15,284 nucleotides of DNA from positions 1 through 15,284 of the forward strand of contig JAJXUR010000006.1 in the NCBI GenBank assembly GCA_021782715.1. The letters run 5' to 3'. The first letter of the stretch is position 1, and each line of letters starts with the position of its first letter. The position numbers and the translations under genes were made by a program. Below are positions 1-6,183 of this stretch, piece after piece. The notes beneath the pieces are model-generated. The model saw only the letters and a program-made list of their open reading frames with translations. It had not been told where the DNA came from and searched no databases. Source of the DNA: a bacterium. Lineage in GTDB: Bacteria; Patescibacteriota; Minisyncoccia; Phycocordibacterales; Phycocordibacteraceae.

Positions 1-96
1 AGGTCTGCCTTGCGCAGGACTACGGTAAATTCAGTGACAAGGACTAAGTCGTAACAAGGCACGGGTAGCGGAAGCTGTTCGTGGAACATATCCAAT
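1..96 (+). rRNA. rrs: 16S ribosomal RNA, 3' end (partial)
   Basis: This is the last part of the small-subunit rRNA; the rest lies to the left of the window. The conserved stretch AAGTCGTAACAAGG (about 46-59) precedes the decoding-end helix 45. Helix 45 is visible as a 10-bp stem, 60-69 with 74-83, closed by a GGAA tetraloop at 70-73, the target of the KsgA dimethyltransferase in other bacteria. The tail after the stem reads GAACATATCC (84-93), where E. coli has GGATCACCTCC. The anti-Shine-Dalgarno core is therefore changed from CACCTCC to CATATCC (87-93). The mature 3' end is set near 96 by analogy with E. coli and is not certain. No 23S or 5S gene follows, so the rRNA genes are unlinked here. 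The helix 45 sequence resembles Parcubacteria-type CPR 16S, which is a recognition from memory. Confidence 0.93.
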
Positions 97-287
97 TTGG
101 AATCGGTATCGCTCGAAAGGCATACCATGTCGATATATCTCGCAAGAGATATGAGAGATAGCAGTCGTCTCTAAACGCTGCTCGGAAGCCGGATAACGTA
201 ACCCGGTGGTCATTGAAGGCCACACGTGAGCCTTCACATGGGAGCAGAATAGGCGGAACAAAAGAGTGTAGACATCTTTTCAATACT
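97..287 (+). other. Structured 16S rRNA trailer, no gene
   Basis: About 190 bases lie between the 16S 3' end and its terminator. They hold no credible reading frame, no tRNA and no 23S or 5S start. Three local stem-loops are visible: 135-152 (7-bp ATATCTC/GAGATAT with a GCAA loop), 160-182 (8 bp with one bulged T at 165), and 214-236 (7-bp TGAAGGC/GCCTTCA). Part of the trailer probably pairs with the 16S leader outside the window for RNase III-type processing. This is inference. Confidence 0.6.
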
Positions 288-323
288 CAAAACGAAACGC
301 CCCAGAAGGGGCGTTTCGTTTTG
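288..323. terminator. Bidirectional intrinsic terminator
   Basis: This is a perfect 16-bp inverted repeat (288-303 and 308-323) with an AGAA loop. The stem ends in an A-run on one side and a T-run on the other, so each strand gives a GC-rich hairpin followed by U residues. It sits between the 16S rRNA (+) and the tRNA-Ile (minus), which converge on it, and can end transcription of both. Confidence 0.92.
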
Positions 324-328
324 TTCTG

Positions 329-401
329 TGCGCGCGGTAAGAGTCGAACTTACGACCGCCCGAGTATCAGTCGGGTGCTCTACCAACTGAGCTACGCGCG
401 C
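329..401 (-). tRNA. tRNA-Ile, anticodon GAU
   Basis: Read on the minus strand the cloverleaf is complete: a 7-bp acceptor stem GCGCGCG/CGCGCGC, TA, D-stem GCTC/GAGC, anticodon stem CCCGA/TCGGG with loop CTGATAC (anticodon GAT), a five-base variable loop, and T-stem GTAAG/CTTAC with loop TTCGACT. The discriminator base is A at 329. The next bases (CAG) do not give CCA, so the CCA end must be added after transcription. In many bacteria tRNA-Ile(GAU) lies in the 16S-23S spacer on the rRNA strand; here it faces the 16S gene on the opposite strand. Confidence 0.96.
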
Positions 402-417
402 GAATCTGAACTTTCTG

Positions 418-446
418 ATAGTACCAGAAATCACGTTATGTTTCCA
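418..446 (-). promoter_or_regulatory. Likely promoter of the tRNA-Ile gene
   Basis: On the minus strand there is a TGGAAA -35 element (441-446), a 17-base spacer, and TACTAT as the -10 element (418-423) with an upstream TG (extended -10). Each hexamer matches the sigma-70 consensus at 4 of 6 positions. Transcription would start about 10 bases before the tRNA 5' end at 401. Confidence 0.6.
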
Positions 447-508
447 CTCGGGCCGACCCACCTTGGTTGTTATACCCATGCCCCTTACCGGGGATGGTCG
501 CATGCGCG

Positions 509-514
509 TATACT
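509..514 (+). promoter_or_regulatory. -10 box TATACT giving a leaderless start
   Basis: TATACT lies exactly 6 nt before the ATG at 521, the usual distance from a -10 box to the transcription start. The mRNA would begin at or next to the start codon. A weak TTACCG at 485-490 could serve as the -35 element with an 18-nt spacer. The GGAGAT between box and ATG abuts the start codon, too close to act as a Shine-Dalgarno site. Confidence 0.6.
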
Positions 515-520
515 GGAGAT

Positions 521-1030
521 ATGAGAGACAAGATACTCTTTTCCGGGGTGGCGGTCATAGCGGTTATCGTCGGCGCGCTTGTCTTCGTGTCGGGGCGAGG
601 GACTGTCTCAAACGGCTCCCCGACGGTAACTGATTACCGTAATGCGACCGCGACGGCAGTGCCATTCACGAAGCTTGTGCAAGGCACGACATCGGCCGTC
701 TCAGATCGCACGAATTATCTCATCACCTCTCCGAACCAGCTGAGCGAACTGTGGAAGATGATCGATGCGCACGGCACCCCGCCTGTAGTCGATTTCACGA
801 CACACGCGGTCCTTGCAGTCTTCGCTGGCAAGCAGCCGGATGCCTCGATTGCGGTCGCGAAGATTGAAGATGCGAATGAACGGCTCGTTTCTATCATTAT
901 CACGAAGCCGGCGACCGCATGCGCGCAGAAGGCAGTCGTCGATTCCCCCTATGAGCTCGTCGCGGTAGCGACCACCTCGCTCCCGCTTACACACCAGGAC
1001 ATCCCGACGACCGTTAATTGTCCGAACTAG
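521..1030 (+). CDS. PrcB-like domain protein, membrane-anchored
   Basis: This 169-residue protein has an N-terminal membrane helix (about residues 6-25), which anchors or exports it, a Ser/Thr-rich linker to about residue 60, and a C-terminal domain resembling the C-terminal domain of PrcB (protease complex inhibitor family). The supporting pattern is a Trp-containing helix (LSELWKMI, 74-81), a strand HAVLAVFAGKQPD (95-107), a polar strand with a conserved-looking Pro, and the end motif SPYELVAVA (142-150). Two cysteines (134 and 167) could form a disulfide outside the cell. The start at 521 was preferred over an in-frame upstream ATG at 467 because a signal anchor begins there and a TATACT box lies 6 nt upstream. 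It precedes murD by 33 nt and may head the mur operon. The substrate is unknown, and the family call rests on motif recall. Confidence 0.6.
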   Translation: MRDKILFSGVAVIAVIVGALVFVSGRGTVSNGSPTVTDYRNATATAVPFTKLVQGTTSAVSDRTNYLITSPNQLSELWKMIDAHGTPPVVDFTTHAVLAVFAGKQPDASIAVAKIEDANERLVSIIITKPATACAQKAVVDSPYELVAVATTSLPLTHQDIPTTVNCPN

Positions 1031-1063
1031 ATCTACGTGCGCGGCTCCGGACGATACGTTACC

Positions 1064-2395
1064 ATGGGGAGCATGGACGCCGCCGCTTATTTCCGCGGGA
1101 AGAAGATTACCATCATGGGGCTCGGCCTCCTCGGCCGGGGCGTCGGCGACGCGCGCTACCTCGCCGAGTGCGGGGCGGAGCTCATTGTGACCGACCTGAA
1201 GTCACGTGAGGAACTCGCAGCGTCGGTCGCGCAGCTCGAGTCACTCCCGAATATCACCTTCGTCCTCGGCGAACACCGACTCGAGGATTTCAACAATCGA
1301 GATATTATTTTGAAAGCGGCCGGCGTGCCGCTTGACTCGCCGTTTATCGCCGAAGCGAAGAAACACGGCATCTCGGTCCGCATGAGCGCCGACCTCTTCG
1401 CGGAGCTCTCGGGCGTCCTGGTCATCGGCATCACCGGCACGCGGGGCAAGTCGACGGTGACGCATATGGTGCACACCATCCTCAAAGAAGCAGGGAAACA
1501 GGTGCTTCTCGGTGGAAACGTGCGCGGTGTCTCGACCCTCGCCCTCCTCAAGGACGTGATTCCCGAGAGCATTGCGGCGCTCGAGCTCGATTCCTGGCAG
1601 CTGCAGGGCTTCGGCGAGGCGCGCATGAGCCCAGATATCGCCGTCTTTACCACGTTCTATCCGGATCATCAGAACTATTACAAAGAGCATCCCGAAGCGT
1701 ATCTCGCGGACAAGGCGAATATTTTCCTATATCAGACGCCGGAGGACACGCTCGTGCTCGGTAAGCAATGCGCGCCGATCATCATCGAGACGTATGGCGA
1801 CCGTATCGAGTCGACGGTGCAGATTGTCGACGAATTGAAATTGCCCGATACCTGGTCGCTCAAGATACCGGGGATGCACAACCGCTATAACGCCGCGCTC
1901 ACGCTCGCTGTCGCTCGCGCGCTTAGCATCCCCGACGAGACGAGCCGTATCGCACTCGAGTCATTTTCGGGCGTGCCAGGCCGGCTCGAATTGATTGCCG
2001 AAGTGAATGGCGTGAAAGTCTATAACGATACGACGGCGACGACGCCCGAAGCGACCCTCGCGGCGCTCAAAGCGCTCGATACGGGTACGAAGAATATCGT
2101 GCTCATCATGGGCGGTGCCGACAAAGATCTCGACATGAATGCTCTCCTCTACGAGATACCGAATCATGCGAAGCGGGTCATCCTGCTCGCGGGGACGGGC
2201 ACCTCTCGCGTGCTCGAGTTCCTGCCGGGAGCTTCCGTGTTCGACGACCTCGCGAAGGCGGTGCAGGAAGCGTTCGCCTCGGCAGCTCCGGGCGACATTA
2301 TCCTCTTCTCGCCGGCCTTCGCTTCCTTCGGCATGTTCAAGAATGAGTATGATCGCGGCGATCAATTCAATGCGCTCGTGAAGGCTCTTTCATAA
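1064..2395 (+). CDS. murD: UDP-N-acetylmuramoyl-L-alanine--D-glutamate ligase
   Basis: MurD adds D-glutamate to UDP-MurNAc-L-Ala in the cytoplasm, using ATP, during peptidoglycan precursor synthesis. With this start it has 443 residues, close to the family's usual 430-450. Visible features in order: a Rossmann-like N-terminal domain with GLGLLGRG (19-26), the ATP loop GITGTRGKST (122-131), the central-domain segment ELDSWQL (174-180) and FYPDHQNYY (198-206), the MHNRYNAAL motif (271-279), and the C-terminal ligase domain with NDTTATTPEA (321-330) and MGGADKDLD (349-357). The ATP loop has Arg where Mur ligases normally have Asn (GTNGKT). Start codons at GTG 1037, ATG 1064 and ATG 1073 are all possible; 1073 fits the family N-terminus best and 1064 is a compromise. 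Its stop overlaps the murI start by one base (TAATG), which suggests translational coupling. Confidence 0.92.
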   Translation: MGSMDAAAYFRGKKITIMGLGLLGRGVGDARYLAECGAELIVTDLKSREELAASVAQLESLPNITFVLGEHRLEDFNNRDIILKAAGVPLDSPFIAEAKKHGISVRMSADLFAELSGVLVIGITGTRGKSTVTHMVHTILKEAGKQVLLGGNVRGVSTLALLKDVIPESIAALELDSWQLQGFGEARMSPDIAVFTTFYPDHQNYYKEHPEAYLADKANIFLYQTPEDTLVLGKQCAPIIIETYGDRIESTVQIVDELKLPDTWSLKIPGMHNRYNAALTLAVARALSIPDETSRIALESFSGVPGRLELIAEVNGVKVYNDTTATTPEATLAALKALDTGTKNIVLIMGGADKDLDMNALLYEIPNHAKRVILLAGTGTSRVLEFLPGASVFDDLAKAVQEAFASAAPGDIILFSPAFASFGMFKNEYDRGDQFNALVKALS

Positions 2396-3153
2396 TGATC
2401 GGCATTTTTGATTCGGGGTCGGGAGGGCTGACGGTATTGAGAGAGGTACGCGAACAGATGCCGTCGGCGGATATCCTCTATTTCGGCGATATCAAGAATG
2501 CGCCGTACGGTTCGAAGTCGACTGCTGAGCTTGGGATGCTTACGGCGAGCGCCATCAGGCTCCTCCAGGCGCGAGGTGCGACGAGCATCGTCTCCGCCTG
2601 CAACAGCGTCTCGGCATCGCTCGCCGTGTCGCTTTTCGATGCGCTCTCGCTCACGCCGGACAGCCTCATCGAGATGGTCGGTCCGACCGTGAGCTCGTTC
2701 AAAGAATCTCCCGCGCGGCTCCTGCTCGCTGCAACACCCGCTACCATCGGTTCGGAGATATATCAGAATGCCTTCCGCATGATCGGGAAAGAGGTCGGCA
2801 CGCTCGCCATCCCCGATCTCGCCTCGGCCATCGAGTTCGGGAGCTCCGAAGAGGAGATTGAACGCATCATCCGTGATGCGTTCGTCGGCGTGCGGGTGGG
2901 TGATTTCGATGTGATCGTCCTTGCGTGCACACATTACCCGCTCGTCGCACGTCTCTTCGAACGTGTGCTTGGTCCAGTGCCGCTCTATGACCCGGCGCGT
3001 GCGGTCGGAGAGCGCGTGAAGCGTCATCTGTGGCCGCGCGAGGTTGCTGACGGGATGATCCGCTTCATCGTGAGTAAGGATTCGCAGTATTTCCGCGACC
3101 GTGTCACGACCCTCTTGCCCGAAGGCGGATATTCGTTTGAAGTGCTAGATTAA
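2395..3153 (+). CDS. murI: Glutamate racemase
   Basis: MurI interconverts L- and D-glutamate and supplies the D-Glu that MurD uses. The 252-residue protein has the family N-terminus IGIFDSGSGGLTV (2-14), the FGDIKNAPYG segment (30-39), and two catalytic cysteines, Cys69 in SACNSVSA and Cys178 in LACTHYPL. The first cysteine loop reads SACNSVSA where many family members have ACNTASA, a mild variation. It starts inside the murD stop codon and has no Shine-Dalgarno site, so translation is probably coupled to murD. Placing the racemase between two Mur ligases puts supply of the amino acid beside its use. Confidence 0.95.
   Translation: MIGIFDSGSGGLTVLREVREQMPSADILYFGDIKNAPYGSKSTAELGMLTASAIRLLQARGATSIVSACNSVSASLAVSLFDALSLTPDSLIEMVGPTVSSFKESPARLLLAATPATIGSEIYQNAFRMIGKEVGTLAIPDLASAIEFGSSEEEIERIIRDAFVGVRVGDFDVIVLACTHYPLVARLFERVLGPVPLYDPARAVGERVKRHLWPREVADGMIRFIVSKDSQYFRDRVTTLLPEGGYSFEVLD
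3146..3151 (+). promoter_or_regulatory. Extended -10 box TAGATT before murC
   Basis: TGC-TAGATT (TG at 3143-3144) sits inside the last codons of murI. It ends in the first base of the murI stop codon, exactly 6 nt before the murC ATG. It matches the TATAAT consensus at 4 of 6 positions and has an upstream TG. It could give murC its own leaderless transcript in addition to read-through from murI. Confidence 0.4.
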
Positions 3154-3157
3154 TCCC

Positions 3158-4447
3158 ATGGAGCTCAAAGGGAAAAAGTTTCATTTCATCGGCATCGGCG
3201 GCATCGGCATGAGCGCGCTCGCGCAGATGCTCAAGCATGACGGCGCCCTGGTGAGCGGCTCTGACCGGGAGGCGAGTCCGGTTACGGAGCTGCTTGAGTC
3301 GAAAGGGATTGAGGTCCTTATCGGACAGAAAGCCGAGAACGTGCCGGACGATGTGAATGTCGCCGTATATAGCGATGCGGTACCGGAAGATAATCCGGAG
3401 CGTGTTCGTTCGAAAGAACTCGGCACACCTCAATTTTCATACTTCGAGATGCTTGGCGAGATTTCAAAAGGGAAGCGGACCATCGCGGTCGCGGGAACGC
3501 ACGGCAAGACGACGACAACCGGCATGCTCGGGAAGATCCTCACGGACGCGGAGGCGTCACCGACGGTTGTCGTCGGGAGTCTCGTAAAAGATTTCGGTAG
3601 CAATTACGTACCGGGAGATTCCGATCTCTTCGTCGTCGAAGCGTGCGAGTACCGCGACCATCTGCTCGAGCTTACGCCATCGGTGCTCGTCATCACGAAT
3701 CTTGAGTGGGATCATACCGATTATTTCCCGTCGCTCGCGGCGCTTCAGGGGACCTTCCGTAAGGCGATAGCGCGTGTGCCCGCGGATGGTGCGATCGTGA
3801 CGGATCCGAGCAATCCGAATATCGCGCCGCTTCTCGCGGACGCCTCGGCGTGCGTCGTCGATTATACGAAAGAGCCGGCATACGAGCTCCGCTTGCCGGG
3901 CGAGTTCAATCAACAGAATGCGCGCGCGGCCGCAGCGGCCGCGCGCAGGGCATTTCCGCAGATCGAAGATACTGTCATATATGATAGTGTTTCTAGCTTT
4001 GAGGGCACGTGGCGTCGATTTGAATACAAAGGCACGTCCGCGCAGGGCGCGGACGTCTACGACGACTACGCGCACCACCCCACGGCCATCCGCGAGACGC
4101 TCAAAGCGTTGCGAGAGAAAACGGCAGGGAAGATAGACGTCGCCTTTCATCCGCATCTCTACAGCCGCACCCGCGACCTGCTCGACGAATTCGCGACCGC
4201 CTTTGCTGATGCCGACACGGTCATCATCGCACCCATTTATGCTGCGCGAGAGGTCGATGATGGCTCTATCTCGAGCGAGCTTTTGGCGGAGCGAATCCGC
4301 GCAACGGGTGTCGAGGCATCCGCACTCCCGTCATTCGATGCTATCGAGCACGCGCTCTCAGAAGCCGGTCCAGGCGACGCCATCATGACGATGGGCGCCG
4401 GCGACATCTACAAGGTCGCTGATGCTCTTGTCGCACGTGGGCAATGA
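3158..4447 (+). CDS. murC: UDP-N-acetylmuramate--L-alanine ligase
   Basis: MurC adds L-alanine to UDP-MurNAc using ATP, the first peptide step of peptidoglycan synthesis. The 429-residue protein is shorter than E. coli MurC (491) but has all hallmark motifs: a Rossmann-type start FIGIGGIGMSALA (10-22), SGSD (33-36), the ATP loop GTHGKTTT (113-120), EACEYRDHLL (161-170), the metal and substrate segment NLEWDHTDY (181-189), FEGTWRRFE (281-289), DDYAHHPTAI (302-311), FHPHLYSRT (330-338) and MGAGDIY (412-418). A run of six alanines near residue 260 is encoded by a near-perfect GC-rich palindrome (3922-3946). It follows murI by 4 nt. It ends the + strand mur cluster and is followed by a set of hairpins. 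Confidence 0.96.
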   Translation: MELKGKKFHFIGIGGIGMSALAQMLKHDGALVSGSDREASPVTELLESKGIEVLIGQKAENVPDDVNVAVYSDAVPEDNPERVRSKELGTPQFSYFEMLGEISKGKRTIAVAGTHGKTTTTGMLGKILTDAEASPTVVVGSLVKDFGSNYVPGDSDLFVVEACEYRDHLLELTPSVLVITNLEWDHTDYFPSLAALQGTFRKAIARVPADGAIVTDPSNPNIAPLLADASACVVDYTKEPAYELRLPGEFNQQNARAAAAAARRAFPQIEDTVIYDSVSSFEGTWRRFEYKGTSAQGADVYDDYAHHPTAIRETLKALREKTAGKIDVAFHPHLYSRTRDLLDEFATAFADADTVIIAPIYAAREVDDGSISSELLAERIRATGVEASALPSFDAIEHALSEAGPGDAIMTMGAGDIYKVADALVARGQ

Positions 4448-4530
4448 AAGAACGGCCCCTTGGCGGGGCCGTTTGAGGGTGATGCCGGAGAGACATCACT
4501 GGTCGGGACTTGCTCCCGACCGTTCTTCTT
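4448..4530. terminator. Tandem hairpins between convergent genes
   Basis: Three hairpins follow the murC stop: 4451-4473 (9-bp AACGGCCCC/GGGGCCGTT), 4479-4499 (6-bp GTGATG/CATCAC) and 4501-4521 (8-bp GGTCGGGA/TCCCGACC, followed by GTTCTTCTT). In addition AAGAACGG (4448-4455) is complementary to CCGTTCTT (4520-4527), so the block can also close as one branched structure at the expense of hairpins 1 and 3. It lies between murC (+) and the convergent laccase-domain gene (minus) and probably ends both transcripts. The U-tract is weak. Confidence 0.7.
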
Positions 4531-4546
4531 ATGTTCCTGTGGTCAT

Positions 4547-5383
4547 TCATGACTCGCGCTTTACGACAATCAAGTTCCGTCGATTGGCGTCCTTACCGTC
4601 GCGCGTATGCGCGAGGTCGGGGTGCTCCGCGAGTGAATTTTGTGTCCATGTTTTCCGCACGCCAGCAGCAATCGTCTGGGCCAGGAACACGCGCTCGAGA
4701 TCGAGAAATGTCTTGCCACCCTCGCGGATGATGCTGTCCGGCCAGCGAGTCTTGACGAAATCAGCGAGTGCGCGATTGTATGCGCCGTGCACAGGATGGC
4801 TCGCATCATGCTCGAATGTCCGTGCGGGGATCGAGAACAATAGGGCCATCGCTATCTCGCCTGGTTCGATCTCTCGCCATCGGAATTGCTCGATGACCGC
4901 CTCGACGACGCTGACGTGCTCGCGGGTGGGTTTCCCGACGACCGCGCCGCGATTGATGAGAGAGTCACGTCCTGCATGAGCGACACATAAGTAGTTTCCG
5001 GCGGCGGCGATGATGACACCGCACCCGGCAGCGCTCGCCACAAATGCCTGATCTGATGCGAGAAATATACCGTCGGCATGCACATACTGATTCCGGCGGA
5101 TAGTTCGTGCGCAGTCCAACCAAATTTGGTCGAGCAGCTCCCTCGTCTCGATGATCTTCGCGCTCGCTCGGGTGACGTTTGGAGCAAACGCTTCGGTAAC
5201 GCCCATGTTGCAGAATTCCTGCGAGAGCGCTTTGACGAGCAATCGATTGTTTGAGATATCCCCATGCTGCTGGAGCCTTTTTAATGACCAGCTGTCGAGC
5301 CCATAGGCGGCAGCGTCATCCGGTCCGAAGATTGAGACAAGCGAAGTTATCCTTCCGGCTGGTAGCCTCAAGGTAGTGCTCAT
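4547..5383 (-). CDS. Divergent laccase-domain (PgeF/YfiH-like) protein
   Basis: This 278-residue protein has no signal peptide or membrane helix. It resembles the multicopper polyphenol oxidase/peptidoglycan editing factor family (Cu-oxidase_4, DUF152). Supporting segments are Cys121 in AAGCGVII, aligned with the family ADC motif, His136 in VAHAGRDSL, aligned with HAGWRG and at similar spacing, and a C-terminal LAHTRDGKDANRRNLIVVKR (257-276), aligned with the family YSYRRDG...GR.A..IW ending. The first metal-ligand His (QVHG) and the CCYEV segment are not recognisable, so the active site may be altered. Characterised members act on purine nucleosides or prevent peptidoglycan misincorporation, which would suit a neighbour of mur genes, but the function here is open. 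It is the only gene on this strand, has a clear AGGAG site, and uses AGG, CTA and TTA codons more than its neighbours, suggesting a different history. Confidence 0.5.
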   Translation of the reverse strand: MSTTLRLPAGRITSLVSIFGPDDAAAYGLDSWSLKRLQQHGDISNNRLLVKALSQEFCNMGVTEAFAPNVTRASAKIIETRELLDQIWLDCARTIRRNQYVHADGIFLASDQAFVASAAGCGVIIAAAGNYLCVAHAGRDSLINRGAVVGKPTREHVSVVEAVIEQFRWREIEPGEIAMALLFSIPARTFEHDASHPVHGAYNRALADFVKTRWPDSIIREGGKTFLDLERVFLAQTIAAGVRKTWTQNSLAEHPDLAHTRDGKDANRRNLIVVKRES

Positions 5384-5388
5384 GATGA

Positions 5389-5393
5389 CTCCT
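5389..5393 (-). promoter_or_regulatory. Strong Shine-Dalgarno site (AGGAG)
   Basis: On the minus strand GAGAGGAG precedes the ATG at 5383 with 5 nt between AGGAG and the start codon. It is the only canonical, well-spaced Shine-Dalgarno site of the window on a gene with a leader. It is complementary to the usual CCUCC tail but not to the UAUCC tail of the 16S gene seen here. Confidence 0.6.
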
Positions 5394-5435
5394 CTCTTTC
5401 TTTTATTCGTTGATGGCAGAATACGTCCGCCACTG

Positions 5436-5463
5436 ATTATGGCATAGTTGTGTTATAAAGCAA
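5436..5463 (-). promoter_or_regulatory. Promoter of the laccase-domain gene
   Basis: On the minus strand the -35 element is TTGCTT (5458-5463), the spacer is 16 nt, and the -10 element is CATAAT (5436-5441), 5 of 6 to consensus, with an upstream TG. The predicted start near 5429 gives a 5' leader of about 46 nt with a Shine-Dalgarno site, unlike the leaderless layout of the + strand genes. Confidence 0.6.
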
Positions 5464-5487
5464 TATGCTGTTTCAGCTGCCATGCGG

Positions 5488-5493
5488 TAACAT
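5488..5493 (+). promoter_or_regulatory. -10-like box TAACAT before rsmI
   Basis: TAACAT matches the -10 consensus at 4 of 6 positions and lies exactly 6 nt before the rsmI ATG, so the transcript would be leaderless. A second candidate, TATAAA near 5455, would instead give a leader of about 40 nt. Confidence 0.4.
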
Positions 5494-5499
5494 ACCAGC

Positions 5500-6171
5500 A
5501 TGGGAACGCTCTCAATTGTCGCGACGCCGATAGGGAACATGGAGGACATCACGCTCCGTGCTTTGCGTACGCTCAAAGAATGCGACGTCATCTACGCAGA
5601 GGACACGCGGGTCATAGCGAAGCTGCTCGCGCGATACGAAATAAAAAAGCCGCTGCAGCGGCTCGACGCCGTGACCGAGATGCAGAAGGCAGAGGACATA
5701 CTCACTCGACTCGAAGCAGGGGAACGTGTCGTCTATGTCTCGGATGCCGGCACGCCGGGCATCAGTGACCCCGGCACGCGACTTGTCGCACAGGTGCGTG
5801 CGCAATTGCCAACAGCGACTATAGAGGCGATACCGGGCGCATCAGCTCTTACCGCCGCGCTGTCCATTTCAGGTATCGACATCGCAGCCTTCACCTTTCT
5901 CGGCTTTCTTCCGCACAAGAAAGGACGCCAGACCGCGCTCAAGAAAATAGCGGAGAGCGAGCTCCCGACGGTCCTCTACGAGTCGCCGCATCGCATAGAG
6001 AAGCTGCTCGAAGAACTTGTGCAACACCAGGTGTCGCACATTGTCATTGCGCGCGAACTCACGAAGATCCACGAAGAGCTCATCTCGGGGACCGTCGCCG
6101 AAGCACAAGCACATTTCGCTATGCATCCCGACGCCGTCCGTGGCGAGTTTGTCGTGATTGTGGTGCCCTGA
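5500..6171 (+). CDS. rsmI: 16S rRNA 2'-O-methyltransferase RsmI
   Basis: RsmI transfers a methyl group from S-adenosylmethionine to the ribose 2'-OH of C1402 in the 16S decoding centre. The 223-residue protein shows the family pattern throughout: LSIVATPIGNMEDITLRAL (4-22), YAEDTR (32-37), the SAM-binding SDAGTPGISDPG (81-92), IPGASALTAAL (111-121), GFLPHK (135-140), YESPHRI (160-166), ARELTKIHEE (184-193) and RGEFVVIV (214-221). It lacks most of the extra C-terminal part found in E. coli RsmI (286 aa). Its TGA stop is part of the next gene's extended -10 box. Confidence 0.95.
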   Translation: MGTLSIVATPIGNMEDITLRALRTLKECDVIYAEDTRVIAKLLARYEIKKPLQRLDAVTEMQKAEDILTRLEAGERVVYVSDAGTPGISDPGTRLVAQVRAQLPTATIEAIPGASALTAALSISGIDIAAFTFLGFLPHKKGRQTALKKIAESELPTVLYESPHRIEKLLEELVQHQVSHIVIARELTKIHEELISGTVAEAQAHFAMHPDAVRGEFVVIVVP

Positions 6172-6177
6172 TATACT
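6169..6177 (+). promoter_or_regulatory. Extended -10 TGA-TATACT, leaderless start
   Basis: The rsmI stop codon TGA (6169-6171) supplies the TGN of an extended -10, followed at once by TATACT (6172-6177). The ATG at 6184 is 6 nt downstream, so transcription would begin at the start codon. The first ten bases, TATACTTCAC, are identical to those at the next promoter (6407-6416). Confidence 0.65.
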
Positions 6178-6183
6178 TCACGC

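Noticed and set aside
97..330. 23S, 5S or spacer tRNA on the + strand after 16S
   Set aside because: No conserved 23S 5' sequence, 5S or + strand cloverleaf is visible, and a strong terminator closes the region.
467..520. Upstream extension of the PrcB-like gene to ATG 467
   Set aside because: It adds 18 residues before a good signal anchor and spans the TATACT box. The start at 521 explains both features better.
515..520. GGAGAT before ATG 521 as a Shine-Dalgarno site
   Set aside because: It touches the start codon, leaving too little spacing for pairing, and lies where the transcript is expected to begin.
213..524. Plus-strand open frame of 103 codons
   Set aside because: It runs through the terminator and the antisense of the tRNA-Ile gene, so it cannot be a real gene.
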